Shown piece after piece: positions 37,283 to 47,633 of a stretch of DNA of 64,000 nt. This stretch comes from Gemmatimonadota bacterium. Its GTDB lineage: Bacteria > Gemmatimonadota > Gemmatimonadetes > Gemmatimonadales > Gemmatimonadaceae. Where the stretch lies: NCBI GenBank assembly GCA_021324635.1, contig JAJPIS010000019.1, forward strand, positions 50,215 to 114,214, written 5' to 3'. Within the stretch, counting starts at the first letter, position 1, and the number at the start of each line of letters is the position of its first letter. The translations under genes and the position numbers were made by a program. The notes under the pieces were generated by a model that saw nothing but the letters and a program-made list of their open reading frames with translations, did no database searches and was not told the origin of the DNA.

Positions 37283-38436
37283 GGGCCGGTGAACGGAAGG
37301 CCGGCGACCGTCACCTGCACGCTGCCGCTGGCGCGCCCGATCCCCGCTCCCGCCGTCTGGCTGGCGGCGCCGCCCACCTCCCCGGTGACGCCGCCGCCAC
37401 CCTCTCCCCAGCGAGCGGTGAGCGCGGCGCCGATCGGCACCTCGCGCCGGACCATGGCGAGGGCGATCGGGCCCAGGCGTGGCGAGCGGACCGAGGAGCG
37501 TACGTCGCCGACCGGCTTGCCCTCGGCGTCGACGAGTGAGGCGCGGAGGGGCGGGATCTCTCCGGTTGCCGGCATCCGGAGCCCGCGCAACTGCCGGTTG
37601 ACGTGGCCGCGAAAGTGCAGCCGGGCGACCGTCTCCTGGCCGGTGTAGCACCCTTTCGTGTAGGAGATCGCGTTCAGCTCGTCGAAGTTCGCCTCCTGCG
37701 GGATCGTGGAGTCATCGATGTCGAGCCCCCACTCCGGACGTCCCGCCTCGACCCGGCCGATCTCGAACGCCGCCAGCCCGCCCATCGTGGCCCCTGTGCC
37801 CGCCAGACGCTCGATGACGGGCGCACGTGCCGCCGTTTCGACGAACAGCTCGAACCCGTCGACCCCCGCGTCGGGCACGCGCGCGACCGTCATGCGCGCG
37901 TCCGGATCGGGCAGCCCCGCCAACTGCACCTCGATGTGGCCGTAGAGCGGCAGCGCGAGCAGCGCCTCGTGCGGCACCTCGAGCGCCGCGCCCGCGATCC
38001 GGGCGGCCTGGGCGCCGAAGAGTCCGAGGTCGGCGACCCTCGCGGAGACATCGCGGTACGCCGTCTGGCGGGGATTCACGTACTTGCGGACCATCTCGGT
38101 CCAGCCGGCGGCCGCTCGTGGCGGAACGTCGACCAGGAGACCGTCCGCGCGAACGAAGACCCGCACGTCGGCGATGATCTTCCCTTTGGGGGTGAGCGCG
38201 GCCGCGTAGCATCCGTGGCCGGGGGTCTGCCCGGCGACATCGTTGGTGACGAGCCCGGTCACGATCGCCGCGGCCCGCGGGCCGGGGAAGATCATCCGGC
38301 TCCGGTGGCTGCGGTCGACGAGCAGCGCCCCGGTGTGCATCGCCGCGTCATCGGCGTCCGGATCGCCGCGGTGCCACACGATCTGTTGCCCCGCGACCTC
38401 GACGACACAGGGCTCGGCGGCGGTCGGATGGGCCAT
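37279..38436 (-). CDS. ygfZ: YgfZ/GcvT-like folate-binding protein
   Basis: KGCYTGQETVARLHFRGHVNRQLRGL signature. Confidence 0.9.
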   Translation of the reverse strand: MAHPTAAEPCVVEVAGQQIVWHRGDPDADDAAMHTGALLVDRSHRSRMIFPGPRAAAIVTGLVTNDVAGQTPGHGCYAAALTPKGKIIADVRVFVRADGLLVDVPPRAAAGWTEMVRKYVNPRQTAYRDVSARVADLGLFGAQAARIAGAALEVPHEALLALPLYGHIEVQLAGLPDPDARMTVARVPDAGVDGFELFVETAARAPVIERLAGTGATMGGLAAFEIGRVEAGRPEWGLDIDDSTIPQEANFDELNAISYTKGCYTGQETVARLHFRGHVNRQLRGLRMPATGEIPPLRASLVDAEGKPVGDVRSSVRSPRLGPIALAMVRREVPIGAALTARWGEGGGGVTGEVGGAASQTAGAGIGRASGSVQVTVAGLPFTGP

Positions 38437-38467
38437 GCGTGCAAGTAAGCCGGCGTGCGGGGAGGGC

Positions 38468-39931
38468 TCAATCCCCCCACGCGGCGTCGACGAGGTCGAC
38501 CGGGTGCACGACGCCGATCGCGCTCCCGGCCCGGCGCAGACCGGCGCCGATCTGCATCAGGCAACCCGGATTGCCGGTCGCGACCACGGTCGCCCCGGAT
38601 GCGGCGATGGCTGCCAGCTTGAGCGCGAGCACGCTCTCCGAGACCTGCGGCTGGAGCAGGTTGTAGATCCCCGCCGCGCCGCAACACTGATCGGCATCGG
38701 GGATCGAGACGATCTCGATCCCGGGCAGTGCGCTCAGCATCGCGCGCGGCGGGTCGTCGACGCGTTGCGCATGCAGGAGATGGCAGGGTGGGTCGTACGC
38801 GACGCGCGGTCGACGCGACGCTCCCTCGTGCCGAGCGTGCCGAGCGGGCACCGCCGCGGCGCGGCCCGGCCCGAGGCCGGCGGCGATGGCAGGGGCGACG
38901 ACCTCGCTGATGTCCCGCGCCGCCGCCGCGACGGCGGCGGCACGCTCGGCCCAGACGGGGTCGTCGCTGAGGAGATGGCCGTAGCTCTTGAGCATCGCGC
39001 CACAGCCCGCCGAGTTGGTGACGATCACGGGCGCGCCGCCGCCCGCGCCGGTCCCGGCTGCGGCTTGCGGGGCCGCGGCGGTGAGCGCGGCCGAGAACGC
39101 CGCCACGTTGGCTCGCGCGAGTGCGCGCGCTCCCTCCAGGTCACCGGCGTGCGCGTGGAGCGCCCCGCAGCACACCTGGTCCCGGACCTCCACCAGTCGC
39201 GCACCGACCCGCACCAGCAGCCGCTCGGTGGCCCGATTCGTCTCGCGAAACACGCCGTGCATGACACACCCGCGCAGCACGGCGGTCGGGGCGGTCGGAG
39301 CACTCGGCACGTCGGCACTCGGCACGCCAATACTCGGCGCGCCGGTACTCGGCGCGCCGGCGACGGGAGCCCTCGTCGCGCGGGCGAGGCGCCCGCGGCG
39401 GGGCGCGGTCGAGGCGAGCATCGCCATCGCGAAGCCGAGGCGCCCCGGGAGGAGCGCGAGGAGCGCGGCGAGCCGCGATGCGCGCACCGCCCGCGCCATG
39501 GCGCACGCCGCGGCGATCCGCCGCGGGTGCGCGACGACCCACAGCACCATGCGGCCCAGCAGGGGGATCGGGCGGTCGATCGCCAGTGTCGCGCGCGTGG
39601 CCTCCAGCAGCTCGCCGTACGGGACGCCCGACGGGCAGGCGGTCTCGCAGCCGCGGCACCCGAGGCAACGATCGATGTGCGTACGCAGATCGGCGTCGTC
39701 GGCGCCGAGCGTGCCGTCGAGGAGGGCCCGCATCAGCAGCAGTCGGCCGCGCGGGCTGTCGTTCTCGTCCTCGAGCGTCAGGTAGGTGGGACACGCCTGG
39801 AGGCAGAACCCGCAGTGCACGCAGGCGTCGAGTCCCGCCCGGGCCCGCGCGAGGGGCGTCGCGGCCGGGGTCGGCGTCGCGAGGTCGCGCGGCGCGGCGG
39901 GCGACGCACTGGCGGGCGGCTGCTCAGGCAT
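38468..39931 (-). CDS. glcF: Glycolate oxidase iron-sulfur subunit
   Basis: CVHCGFCLQACPTYL, CLGCRGCETACPSGVPYG, CCG-type cysteine motifs. Confidence 0.9.
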   Translation of the reverse strand: MPEQPPASASPAAPRDLATPTPAATPLARARAGLDACVHCGFCLQACPTYLTLEDENDSPRGRLLLMRALLDGTLGADDADLRTHIDRCLGCRGCETACPSGVPYGELLEATRATLAIDRPIPLLGRMVLWVVAHPRRIAAACAMARAVRASRLAALLALLPGRLGFAMAMLASTAPRRGRLARATRAPVAGAPSTGAPSIGVPSADVPSAPTAPTAVLRGCVMHGVFRETNRATERLLVRVGARLVEVRDQVCCGALHAHAGDLEGARALARANVAAFSAALTAAAPQAAAGTGAGGGAPVIVTNSAGCGAMLKSYGHLLSDDPVWAERAAAVAAAARDISEVVAPAIAAGLGPGRAAAVPARHARHEGASRRPRVAYDPPCHLLHAQRVDDPPRAMLSALPGIEIVSIPDADQCCGAAGIYNLLQPQVSESVLALKLAAIAASGATVVATGNPGCLMQIGAGLRRAGSAIGVVHPVDLVDAAWGD

Positions 39932-41243
39932 GCTCGGCGCCCTCGCCCAGGATCCCGGGGTTGAGGATGTGGTCCGGGTCGAACGCCTGGCGCACGCGGC
40001 GCGAGAGCGGGTCGCGCGCCGGGCTCGGGGCCATCGCGCCCCACAGCCGGAGGGGCAGCCGCTCGGCGGCGCACGTGCCGGCGAAGGCCTGGGCCGCCTC
40101 GGCCAGGTGCGCCGACGACGCGCGATGTTCGGGGCGCGGGATGATGGTGCGCACGACGCCGCGGCCGAGCGAGGCGTGGATGCACGCGTCCGGGTAGGGG
40201 GCGGAGGCGCGGAGTGCGTGGCGCCACGTCTCGCCGATCCGGCTCGGGAGCTGGGACCATCGGATCACCGCGGCGCCGGGCATCTCGGATTCGATCCGCG
40301 AGAGCGCACGCCACACGTCGGCGCCGTCGGGGACCGGCGCCACATCGCCGACCGCCGACAGCGCCGCGCGCCCCGCCGCGACCTGCTCCGGGTTTCCCCC
40401 GAGTCGAACGAGGAGCACCGGTGTCTCGGTCCCCGCCTCGCCGATCGCGGGGGGCGTCGGGCGCTGGGTGGCGAGCTGGGTCGGGAGTTGAGTCGGGAGT
40501 TGGGTCGCGAGGCGCGACACGAGGCGCGACACGAGGCGCGCGTCCAACAGCTCGGCCGCGAGCGGCGAGACCGGCGCGCCGCGCAGCGCCGCCGCCAGCT
40601 CGTCGATCCCGGCGGGGGCGGGCGGCGGCTGGCCCGGCCGTGCGGCGCGGGCGATCGGCGGGGGCGGCCGGACGACGGCAAACGTCTCGTCGACGGCCGG
40701 GCGACCCCGGAGCCGGACCGTCACCTCGGTGATCACGCCGAGCGTGCCCCACGCGCCGGTCATGAGTCGCGTGAGGTCGAACCCGGCGACGTTCTTGACC
40801 ACACGGCCGCCGCCGCGGATGACGCGTCCGTCGGCGGTCACCACTTCGACCCCGAGCACGACGTCGCGGGGGAGCCCGCAGGCGTGCGCGAGCGGGCCCG
40901 CGGAGGCGGTCGCGATCGTGGCGCCGATCGAGCCGCCATGGTGGGCGGCGGCAAAGGGGTCGAGCGCGAGCCACTGCCCTTCGGCCGCCACCGCGTCGGC
41001 GATCGCGCCGAGCGTCGTTCCGGCCCGAGCCGTCAGCGTCAGGTCACCGGGCGTGTACTCCGTGATCCCGGCGAGCGCGTCGAGGTGGAGCGCACAGGCG
41101 TTGCTCGAAGTGGGATGGCCGGCATCGAGCCAGGTGCCGCACCCGATGATGCGGAGCGGCATGCGCCGCGCCGCGGCCGCGCGCACCGCCTCGGCCACGC
41201 CCGCCGTCCCGTCCGAGATCCCGGCGGCGAGGGCGCTGCTCAT
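39924..41243 (-). CDS. glcE: Glycolate oxidase FAD-binding subunit
   Basis: LTLTARAGTTLGAIADAVAAEGQWLALDPF, GGRVVKNVAGFDLTRLMTGAWGTLGVI. Confidence 0.9.
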   Translation of the reverse strand: MSSALAAGISDGTAGVAEAVRAAAARRMPLRIIGCGTWLDAGHPTSSNACALHLDALAGITEYTPGDLTLTARAGTTLGAIADAVAAEGQWLALDPFAAAHHGGSIGATIATASAGPLAHACGLPRDVVLGVEVVTADGRVIRGGGRVVKNVAGFDLTRLMTGAWGTLGVITEVTVRLRGRPAVDETFAVVRPPPPIARAARPGQPPPAPAGIDELAAALRGAPVSPLAAELLDARLVSRLVSRLATQLPTQLPTQLATQRPTPPAIGEAGTETPVLLVRLGGNPEQVAAGRAALSAVGDVAPVPDGADVWRALSRIESEMPGAAVIRWSQLPSRIGETWRHALRASAPYPDACIHASLGRGVVRTIIPRPEHRASSAHLAEAAQAFAGTCAAERLPLRLWGAMAPSPARDPLSRRVRQAFDPDHILNPGILGEGAEHA

Positions 41244-42682
41244 GCCGACGACCGACCCGCCCACTCGCGGCAACTGCGCACGGGGACCACCTTGCCCGGA
41301 TTCGCCCGGCGCGCCGGATCGAAGACATCCCGCAACCGACACTGCGCCGCGAGCGAGTCGGCGGAAAAGATCAGCTCCATGTACTCGAGCTTGTCGAGCC
41401 CGACCCCATGCTCGCCGGTGATCGAGCCGCCCGCGTCGATGCACGTCCGCATGATCGCGCGCATGGCTCGGCCGACGCGCGCCGACTCGTCGGGATCGTC
41501 CGCCCGGTAGCCGATGTTGGGGTGGAGATTCCCGTCGCCGGCGTGGAAGACATTGCAGACCGTGACGCCGTGCTCGGCGGCGATCTCGCGGATGCGGGCC
41601 AACACGGCCGGCAACCGCGTGCGCGGAACGACCGCGTCCTGAACGACCAGATGGGAGGAGATCCGTCCCATCGCGCCGAACGCCTTCTTCCGGCCCTGCC
41701 AGAGCCGCGCCCGCTCGCCAGGGTCGGACGCGATGCGCACCGTCCGTGCGCCCTGCGCCGTGCACAGACTGGCGATCGCCCGCGCGTCGGCGTCGAGACC
41801 GGCCGCGTGCCCGTCGACCTCGACGAGGAGTACCGCATCGGCATCGACGGGGTACCCGGCGGCGTAGATCGACGCCTCGATGGCCCGGATGGTGGGGCCG
41901 TCCATGAGCTCGAGGGCGGCCGGGAGGATGCCGGCGGCGACGATGGCCGACGTCGCGCGGGCGGCGTCGTCGAGCGACAGGAAGTCGGCGAGCAGTGTGC
42001 GGGCGGCCGGTGGGACGGGCGTGAGCTTCACCGTGACATCGAGGGCGACGCCGAAGCACCCCTCGGAGCCGACGAACGCGCCCACGAGATCGTAGCCGAG
42101 CGACTCACCGCCGGCGGCGCCGGCGCCGAGGGTCACGATCTCGCCGTCGGGGAGCACGGCCGTCACGCCGAGCACGTGGTTGACGGTGACCCCGTACTTG
42201 AGGCAGTGCGGGCCGCCGGCGTTCTCGGCCACGTTCCCACCGATGGTGCACGCCGCCTGACTCGATGGATCGGGCGCGTAGTGCAGCCCGAACGGCGCCG
42301 TCGCGCGCGAGAGCGCCGCGTTGACGACTCCGGGCTCGACGACGGCGATCGCGTTCTCGGGATCGATCGCCAGGATCCGGCGCAGCCGATTCAACCCGAG
42401 GAGGACCACGCCATCGGCCAACGCGCCACCCGAGAGGCCGGTACCCGCGCCGCGAGGAACGAACGGCACCCCACGCTCCGCCAGGGCGCGGATCACCGCC
42501 ACGACCTCGTCGCGGGTGGCCGGGAAGACGGCGAGCGAGGGAAGCTTCCGATATCCCGGTAGGCCGTCGGCCGTGTACACCAGCAGCTCGCTCTCGCGCC
42601 AGCGGACGCCGTTCGCCCCCACGATCCCCTCGAGGTCCCGCCGGACCGCCGTCCAGTCCGCCCCGTCGCCGGCCGCGGGCAT
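41240..42682 (-). CDS. glcD: Glycolate oxidase subunit GlcD (FAD-linked)
   Basis: FVPRGAGTGLSGGA, GGNVAENAGGPHCLKYGVTVNHVLG, NVFHAGDGNLHPNI, GEHGVGLDKL. Confidence 0.93.
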   Translation of the reverse strand: MPAAGDGADWTAVRRDLEGIVGANGVRWRESELLVYTADGLPGYRKLPSLAVFPATRDEVVAVIRALAERGVPFVPRGAGTGLSGGALADGVVLLGLNRLRRILAIDPENAIAVVEPGVVNAALSRATAPFGLHYAPDPSSQAACTIGGNVAENAGGPHCLKYGVTVNHVLGVTAVLPDGEIVTLGAGAAGGESLGYDLVGAFVGSEGCFGVALDVTVKLTPVPPAARTLLADFLSLDDAARATSAIVAAGILPAALELMDGPTIRAIEASIYAAGYPVDADAVLLVEVDGHAAGLDADARAIASLCTAQGARTVRIASDPGERARLWQGRKKAFGAMGRISSHLVVQDAVVPRTRLPAVLARIREIAAEHGVTVCNVFHAGDGNLHPNIGYRADDPDESARVGRAMRAIMRTCIDAGGSITGEHGVGLDKLEYMELIFSADSLAAQCRLRDVFDPARRANPGKVVPVRSCREWAGRSSA

Positions 42683-42686
42683 GGCG

Positions 42687-43358
42687 TCAGCCCGGGGGCG
42701 GGAGCGGATGTGGTCCGTGCCCGTTCCCCCTGGCCCGCACATGCACCGCCGCCCGGTGCTCCAACGACTCGACCGCCGGCGCGAGCAGCAGCTCGATCTC
42801 CCGGAGCCGCCCGCCCGGCGAGCGCGAGGTGAGCAGTCGCTGCCGCGCGTTGACGTCCATGTCGATCACCGCCGCGATCGCGAACGCGAGGAGCGCCGGA
42901 TCCTCGGGCAGCGCCGGCAGGGCGTCGGCGTCGTCGGCGAGCGTGCGGGCCGCCGTGCCGACCCGCTGGAACAGCTCCCGCACCCGGTCGGCCACCGGCG
43001 CCAGCGCGAGCACCGACTCCTCCGTGTCGTCGTAGTCCGAGATCACGCCGACGTGGTACGGGCGATCACTCTCCTCGAAGGACTCGAGCACGAAGCGGTG
43101 CGCGCCCGAGACGAGGATGTTCGCTCGTCCGTCCGGCAGCGTCTCGGCCCGCTCGACCTGCGCGACGCAGCCGACGTGACCGGCCGGGATCTCGCGCTCG
43201 CGCACCCCTTCGGGCCTGAAGAGGACGCCGAACACCCGATCCCCGGCCAGGCAGTCCGCGAGCATCTGGCGGTAGCGCGGCTCGAAGATGTGGAGCGGCA
43301 GGTGCCCGCCCGGGAACAACACCATCGGCAGCGGAAAGAGCGGGATCCGCGTCGACAC
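42687..43358 (-). CDS. LON substrate-binding-domain protein
   Basis: GTG start; VSTRIPLFPLPMVLFPGGHLPLHIFEPRYRQMLADCL. Confidence 0.85.
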   Translation of the reverse strand: MSTRIPLFPLPMVLFPGGHLPLHIFEPRYRQMLADCLAGDRVFGVLFRPEGVREREIPAGHVGCVAQVERAETLPDGRANILVSGAHRFVLESFEESDRPYHVGVISDYDDTEESVLALAPVADRVRELFQRVGTAARTLADDADALPALPEDPALLAFAIAAVIDMDVNARQRLLTSRSPGGRLREIELLLAPAVESLEHRAAVHVRARGNGHGPHPLPPPG

Positions 43359-43375
43359 GGTAGCCCCTCCCAACG

Positions 43376-46300
43376 TCAGGACGCGACCGGCAGTCGCACG
43401 GTCGCCTTGCGCTCCAACTTGCCCCACCCGACGACCCGTCCCTGGATGGCGGCCATGAACGAGCGGACCACGACCCAGTACATGAGCTGTCGATACGCGA
43501 ACCGCTGGATCAGGATGAGCCAGGTGAGGGACTTGTCCTCGCCCGGCTCCATGAGAAAGGCGACGGCGGCCGCGAGCCAGTCGACGAGCAGGAAGATCGC
43601 GTAATAGGTGAAGACGTGGGCCATGCTCGTCATCGCGTAGGTCGTCCCGTGATAGTAGCGCGTCAGGAGGATCGACACGAGACTGTACACGAACGCCAGG
43701 TCGGCGAGCGGGGAGATGGCCGGCAGCAGGAGCTGAAAGAGCCACGTGTTGGGCAGCGCGGCCCAGCCGAGCGTTCCGTAGCGCGGGCGGAGCAGCGTGT
43801 GGCGATACTTCCACGCGCATTGGAGCGTCCCGAACGACCACCGGAAGCGCTGCCGGGCGAGCGTGCGCAGCGAGTCCGGCGCCTCGGTGTAGCCGATCGC
43901 TCCGTCGGCGTAGGCGATCGAATGCCCGCGCTCGCGGATGCTGAGCGTCAGGTCCTGATCCTCGGCCAGCGTGTCGGCCCGGAAGCCGCCGGCGCTCTGG
44001 ACCAGCGACTTGCGCCAGGCGCCGACCGCGCCCGGCACGACGGTGATCCCGTCGAGGAGCGAAAAGGCGCGGCGGTCGAGGTTCTGGCTGGTGACGTACT
44101 CGAGCGCCTGCCAGCGCGTGACGAGGTTGACGCGGTTGCCGACCTTGGCGTTGCCGGCCACCGCCCCCACCGTCGGGTCGGCGAGCGGTTGCACCAGCTC
44201 GTCGATCGTGTCGGGCGCGAACAGCGTGTCGGCGTCCAGGGCGACCACGACGTCGTAGCGGGCCCGCGCGAGCCCGAAGTTGAGCGCGCTCGCCTTCCCG
44301 CCGTTCTCCTTGCGGTAGACGGAGACGACCCGACCGTCGGGATAGGCGTCGCGCACGAGCTGGTAGGTGTTGTCGGCCGACCCGTCGTCGACGACGATCA
44401 CCTCGAGCGGGCCCGCGTACCGCTGGGTGACGAGACTGCCGATCGTCTTCAGGATGACCTTGCCCTCGTTGTACGCCGGCACGACGATGCTGACCGGCGG
44501 GCTGAACGTCGTCGGAACCCCGCGCCGCTGGTGCCGGAGGATGCGTTGTGCGAGCGCGAGCGGGCCGATGACGACGAGGCGCCCGATCCCGAGAACCACG
44601 GCCACCATGAAGATCCAGTAGAGCGTCAGCTCCCCGTAGCCGAGCGTCGCCCACCCGGCCAGCCGGATCAGGCGGGCGCCCTCGCTGACACCCGGGAGCG
44701 GCGGCATGGCCTCGTCCCGGGAGATGCCGACCAGTTCCGACAGCAGGACGAGCGTGTCCCCGTTGGCGCGAAGGGAATCGATGATCGGCCCGAGGACCGC
44801 GACCGTGCGCGAGCGATCCCCGCCGCCGTCGTGCATCAGCACGACGTTCCCGGTGTCCCGGCCCCCGAGCGTGAGCTTGATGATCGAGTCGGTCGGGATC
44901 GCCTGCCAGTCCTCGGAGTCGTCGCGCAGGCCGACCGTGTAGTAGCCCTTGCGGGTGGCGATCCCGGCCGACGACAGCTCGTCGGGCGTGGTGGGTGTCG
45001 CATCACCGAAGTAGGGCGGCCGGAAGAACGCCGTGCGGTGATCGAGGACGGACTCCAGCAGGCTCTCGTTGGCGTCGAGCTCGAAGCGTGTCCGCTGGTC
45101 GGAGACGAGGGCGAGGTTCGGGTGCGAGTAGGTGTGATTGCCGACCTCGTGCCCTTCCTCGTAGATGCGCCGCGTGAGCGGGATGTGCGTGTCCACGTTC
45201 TCGCCGATGACGAAGAACGTCGCCGGCGCGTGGCGCGATCGCAGGGTGTCGAGGATCATCGGCGTCCACCGCCCGTCGGGCCCGTCGTCGAACGTCAGCG
45301 CGACCTCGTGCTCGCGCTGGCCGTAACGATCCACGACGTACGGCTTGGGGTAGACGACGATCGAGTCGTGGACGATCGTCCCGCCGCCATCGGCGGCGGT
45401 CAGCCGGGCACCGGGCGTCGGCCACGCCCGGACGCGCAGGATGTCGCCGCCCGAGTCGGGCTCCTCGTCGGGCCCCGGACACTCGTGGCGCTCACCCCGG
45501 GTCCGCGGGATCTCGGGACGGCGCTTGCCGCAGACGACGTCGTTGACGAACTCCACATCGTAGCCTGGGGGGACGATCCGCAGGCTGTCGGGGCCGCCGT
45601 CCAACCCGCGACGTCCGAGCACCGCCCACAGTGACGCGTCCTCCTGACCGAGGCGCCAGATCGCCGTGCCGGCGACCCCCATGTCGCGGCCGACGCGGAT
45701 CTGGTTGTAGGCGGTCGCCGCGTCGAGGTACCAGATCACGTGGTCGGTGGAGTCGGGGTCGGTCCACGTGATGTACGGGTTGAGCGCATCCGGGTCGAAG
45801 CGGGTCGCCGCGTGGTGGTCGCGCGCCGCCTGCATCACTTCCTGGAACGTGGTCATCTGGCCGGACGTGGCGCGCTCGTCGGGGTCGTCGTTCCAGTTGT
45901 AGCCGTAGGCGCCGACCATGAGGATCAGCTTCTCGGGCGGGACCACGGCCGCGAACTCGCGTGCCCGCTGGACGTAGAACGACTGACTCGCGATCGGCCC
46001 GGGGTTGCCGCCGCCGTAGTGCTCATCGAAGAGCATCGCGAAGACGTAGTCGTTCACGGCCGCGATCCGCTCGAGCTCCGGACGGGTGGCGTAGGACGGG
46101 ACGGCCTGGGTGACGATCCGCTTGAGCGGAGCGAGCGCGGCGCGGAGGTTCGCCTCGAACGTGACGGCCGGCCCCTCGAGATCGGCCGGCATGTCCTCGA
46201 AGTCGACCGTGACACCGGCCAGCGAGTCGCGCACCACCAGGTCACGCAGTTGCGCCACCGCCCGCTCGCGCGCCGCGGGCGATCCGAGGAAGGCTCGCAG

Positions 46301-46939
46301 GGCCGCCGGGTTGAAGTGCTTGCCGGTCGGCACGGCGGCCGACTGCGGCCGGCGGTCGAAGTTGCTCACCATGAGGAGGATCGCCGGCGGCGTCCGCACC
46401 GACGGCTTCCGCACGACGTCGAACACCTTGCGGTTGACCTCGAAGTCGATCGAGTCGCCGAGCGGGGCGAGAAACCCCCACTCGCAGACGACCCAATCGA
46501 GATCGGTGACGTGCTGGTTGAGCGACGCGAGCGAGTTGTCGGCCCAGTTCACGTAAAAGGCCGCGACGATCGGCGAGGTCCGCGTGCCGCGGCGCGCGAT
46601 GAGCCGCCCGCCGCCGGGCGGCGTCTGACGCCCGCGGCGGGCCGGGGGGGCGGGGCGGAACGCGTGGGCGAGGCTCCGGCGCATGGCGATCCGCTCGCGC
46701 TGATCACGCGTCACCGCGACCGGCGGGACGATGCTGTGGTCCACCGGGAGCGCCGGGACGAGTGGCGGAACGGCGACGCCGACGACGAGGAGGGCCGCGA
46801 GCCCGGTCGCGACACCGCCGACCATGATCCAGAACCGTCGCCATCCGCGCGCCCGGCGGCCGTCCGGGTCGAGGAAGACCGGGTTCGGCGGCGGTGGGGC
46901 CGGGGCGGGCGGCGACGGTGGCGAAGAGGCTGTCGGCAT
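43376..46939 (-). CDS. Three-domain GH18-like + CE4 deacetylase + GT2 (PgaC-like) protein, 1187 aa
   Basis: GH18-like LAGVTVDFEDMP and AIWRLGQEDASLW; CE4 VALTFDDGPDGRWT/GHEVGNHTYSHPN; GT2 VSIVVPAYNEGKVIL...DADT...AEDQDLTL...QRFRW. Confidence 0.9.
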   Translation of the reverse strand: MPTASSPPSPPAPAPPPPNPVFLDPDGRRARGWRRFWIMVGGVATGLAALLVVGVAVPPLVPALPVDHSIVPPVAVTRDQRERIAMRRSLAHAFRPAPPARRGRQTPPGGGRLIARRGTRTSPIVAAFYVNWADNSLASLNQHVTDLDWVVCEWGFLAPLGDSIDFEVNRKVFDVVRKPSVRTPPAILLMVSNFDRRPQSAAVPTGKHFNPAALRAFLGSPAARERAVAQLRDLVVRDSLAGVTVDFEDMPADLEGPAVTFEANLRAALAPLKRIVTQAVPSYATRPELERIAAVNDYVFAMLFDEHYGGGNPGPIASQSFYVQRAREFAAVVPPEKLILMVGAYGYNWNDDPDERATSGQMTTFQEVMQAARDHHAATRFDPDALNPYITWTDPDSTDHVIWYLDAATAYNQIRVGRDMGVAGTAIWRLGQEDASLWAVLGRRGLDGGPDSLRIVPPGYDVEFVNDVVCGKRRPEIPRTRGERHECPGPDEEPDSGGDILRVRAWPTPGARLTAADGGGTIVHDSIVVYPKPYVVDRYGQREHEVALTFDDGPDGRWTPMILDTLRSRHAPATFFVIGENVDTHIPLTRRIYEEGHEVGNHTYSHPNLALVSDQRTRFELDANESLLESVLDHRTAFFRPPYFGDATPTTPDELSSAGIATRKGYYTVGLRDDSEDWQAIPTDSIIKLTLGGRDTGNVVLMHDGGGDRSRTVAVLGPIIDSLRANGDTLVLLSELVGISRDEAMPPLPGVSEGARLIRLAGWATLGYGELTLYWIFMVAVVLGIGRLVVIGPLALAQRILRHQRRGVPTTFSPPVSIVVPAYNEGKVILKTIGSLVTQRYAGPLEVIVVDDGSADNTYQLVRDAYPDGRVVSVYRKENGGKASALNFGLARARYDVVVALDADTLFAPDTIDELVQPLADPTVGAVAGNAKVGNRVNLVTRWQALEYVTSQNLDRRAFSLLDGITVVPGAVGAWRKSLVQSAGGFRADTLAEDQDLTLSIRERGHSIAYADGAIGYTEAPDSLRTLARQRFRWSFGTLQCAWKYRHTLLRPRYGTLGWAALPNTWLFQLLLPAISPLADLAFVYSLVSILLTRYYHGTTYAMTSMAHVFTYYAIFLLVDWLAAAVAFLMEPGEDKSLTWLILIQRFAYRQLMYWVVVRSFMAAIQGRVVGWGKLERKATVRLPVAS

Positions 46940-47111
46940 GGATCAGATCGCGCGGGGTGCCGGCCCGATGCCTGGGACCCCGTGCGCCGGGCGCGCATCA
47001 CACGGCGCCGCGAGCACTGCGCGCGCTGCGCAGGCTGCACCGTGCGGGGCGTCGAGCGCCGACGGAATCGTCGGGACCGTCCAAACAGCGAAATCTAGCG
47101 CGCGCGGTGCG

Positions 47112-47633
47112 CTACGGGGCCGTCCCGCTGCGCTCCCCGCCGGACCCAATGCCCGACACCCGGCGGACGAGGGCCCGCAGGTCGGCGAGATCGAACGGCT
47201 TCTGGAGCACCGGGCAGGCGGTCCGCTGGACGAACTCGGCGGCCTCGGCCGAGACGGCATCACCGGTGGCCACGATGAACCGGTCGAGGAGCTCGGGGCG
47301 GGCGCGCCGCAGATACTCGTGCAGTTCGACACCGCCCAGGCCGGGCATGCGCAGGTCGCAGATGACGATGTCGTAGGCGGGGGCGGGACCACTCGGGGGG
47401 ATCAGCTTCTCCAGTCCGCTGCGGCCGTCGAACCCCTCATCGACGAACCAGCCGTCCCGCGTCAGGAAGCGCCGCAGCGCGAGCCGGATGGACGACTCAT
47501 CGTCGATGACGAGCGCTCGCGGTGCCTGGGCTCCCGGGGTGCTCGCGGCCGGCGCGCTCCCGCCGGGGCCGGGCGTACCGGGGCGATCAGGCGGCCCAGA
47601 ATCCTGCGAGGGCGGATCCGTCGGGAGATTCAC
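47112..47633 (-). CDS. Single-domain response regulator (REC)
   Basis: RALVIDDESSIRLALRRFL; DIVICDLRMPGLGGVEL; VLQKPFDLADL. Confidence 0.85.
   Translation of the reverse strand: MNLPTDPPSQDSGPPDRPGTPGPGGSAPAASTPGAQAPRALVIDDESSIRLALRRFLTRDGWFVDEGFDGRSGLEKLIPPSGPAPAYDIVICDLRMPGLGGVELHEYLRRARPELLDRFIVATGDAVSAEAAEFVQRTACPVLQKPFDLADLRALVRRVSGIGSGGERSGTAP

Noticed and set aside
43359-44654. N-terminal part of the 655-aa ORF 42687..44654 (-)
   Set aside because: Alternate-frame reading of the GT2 domain; real LON-domain gene starts at GTG 43358.
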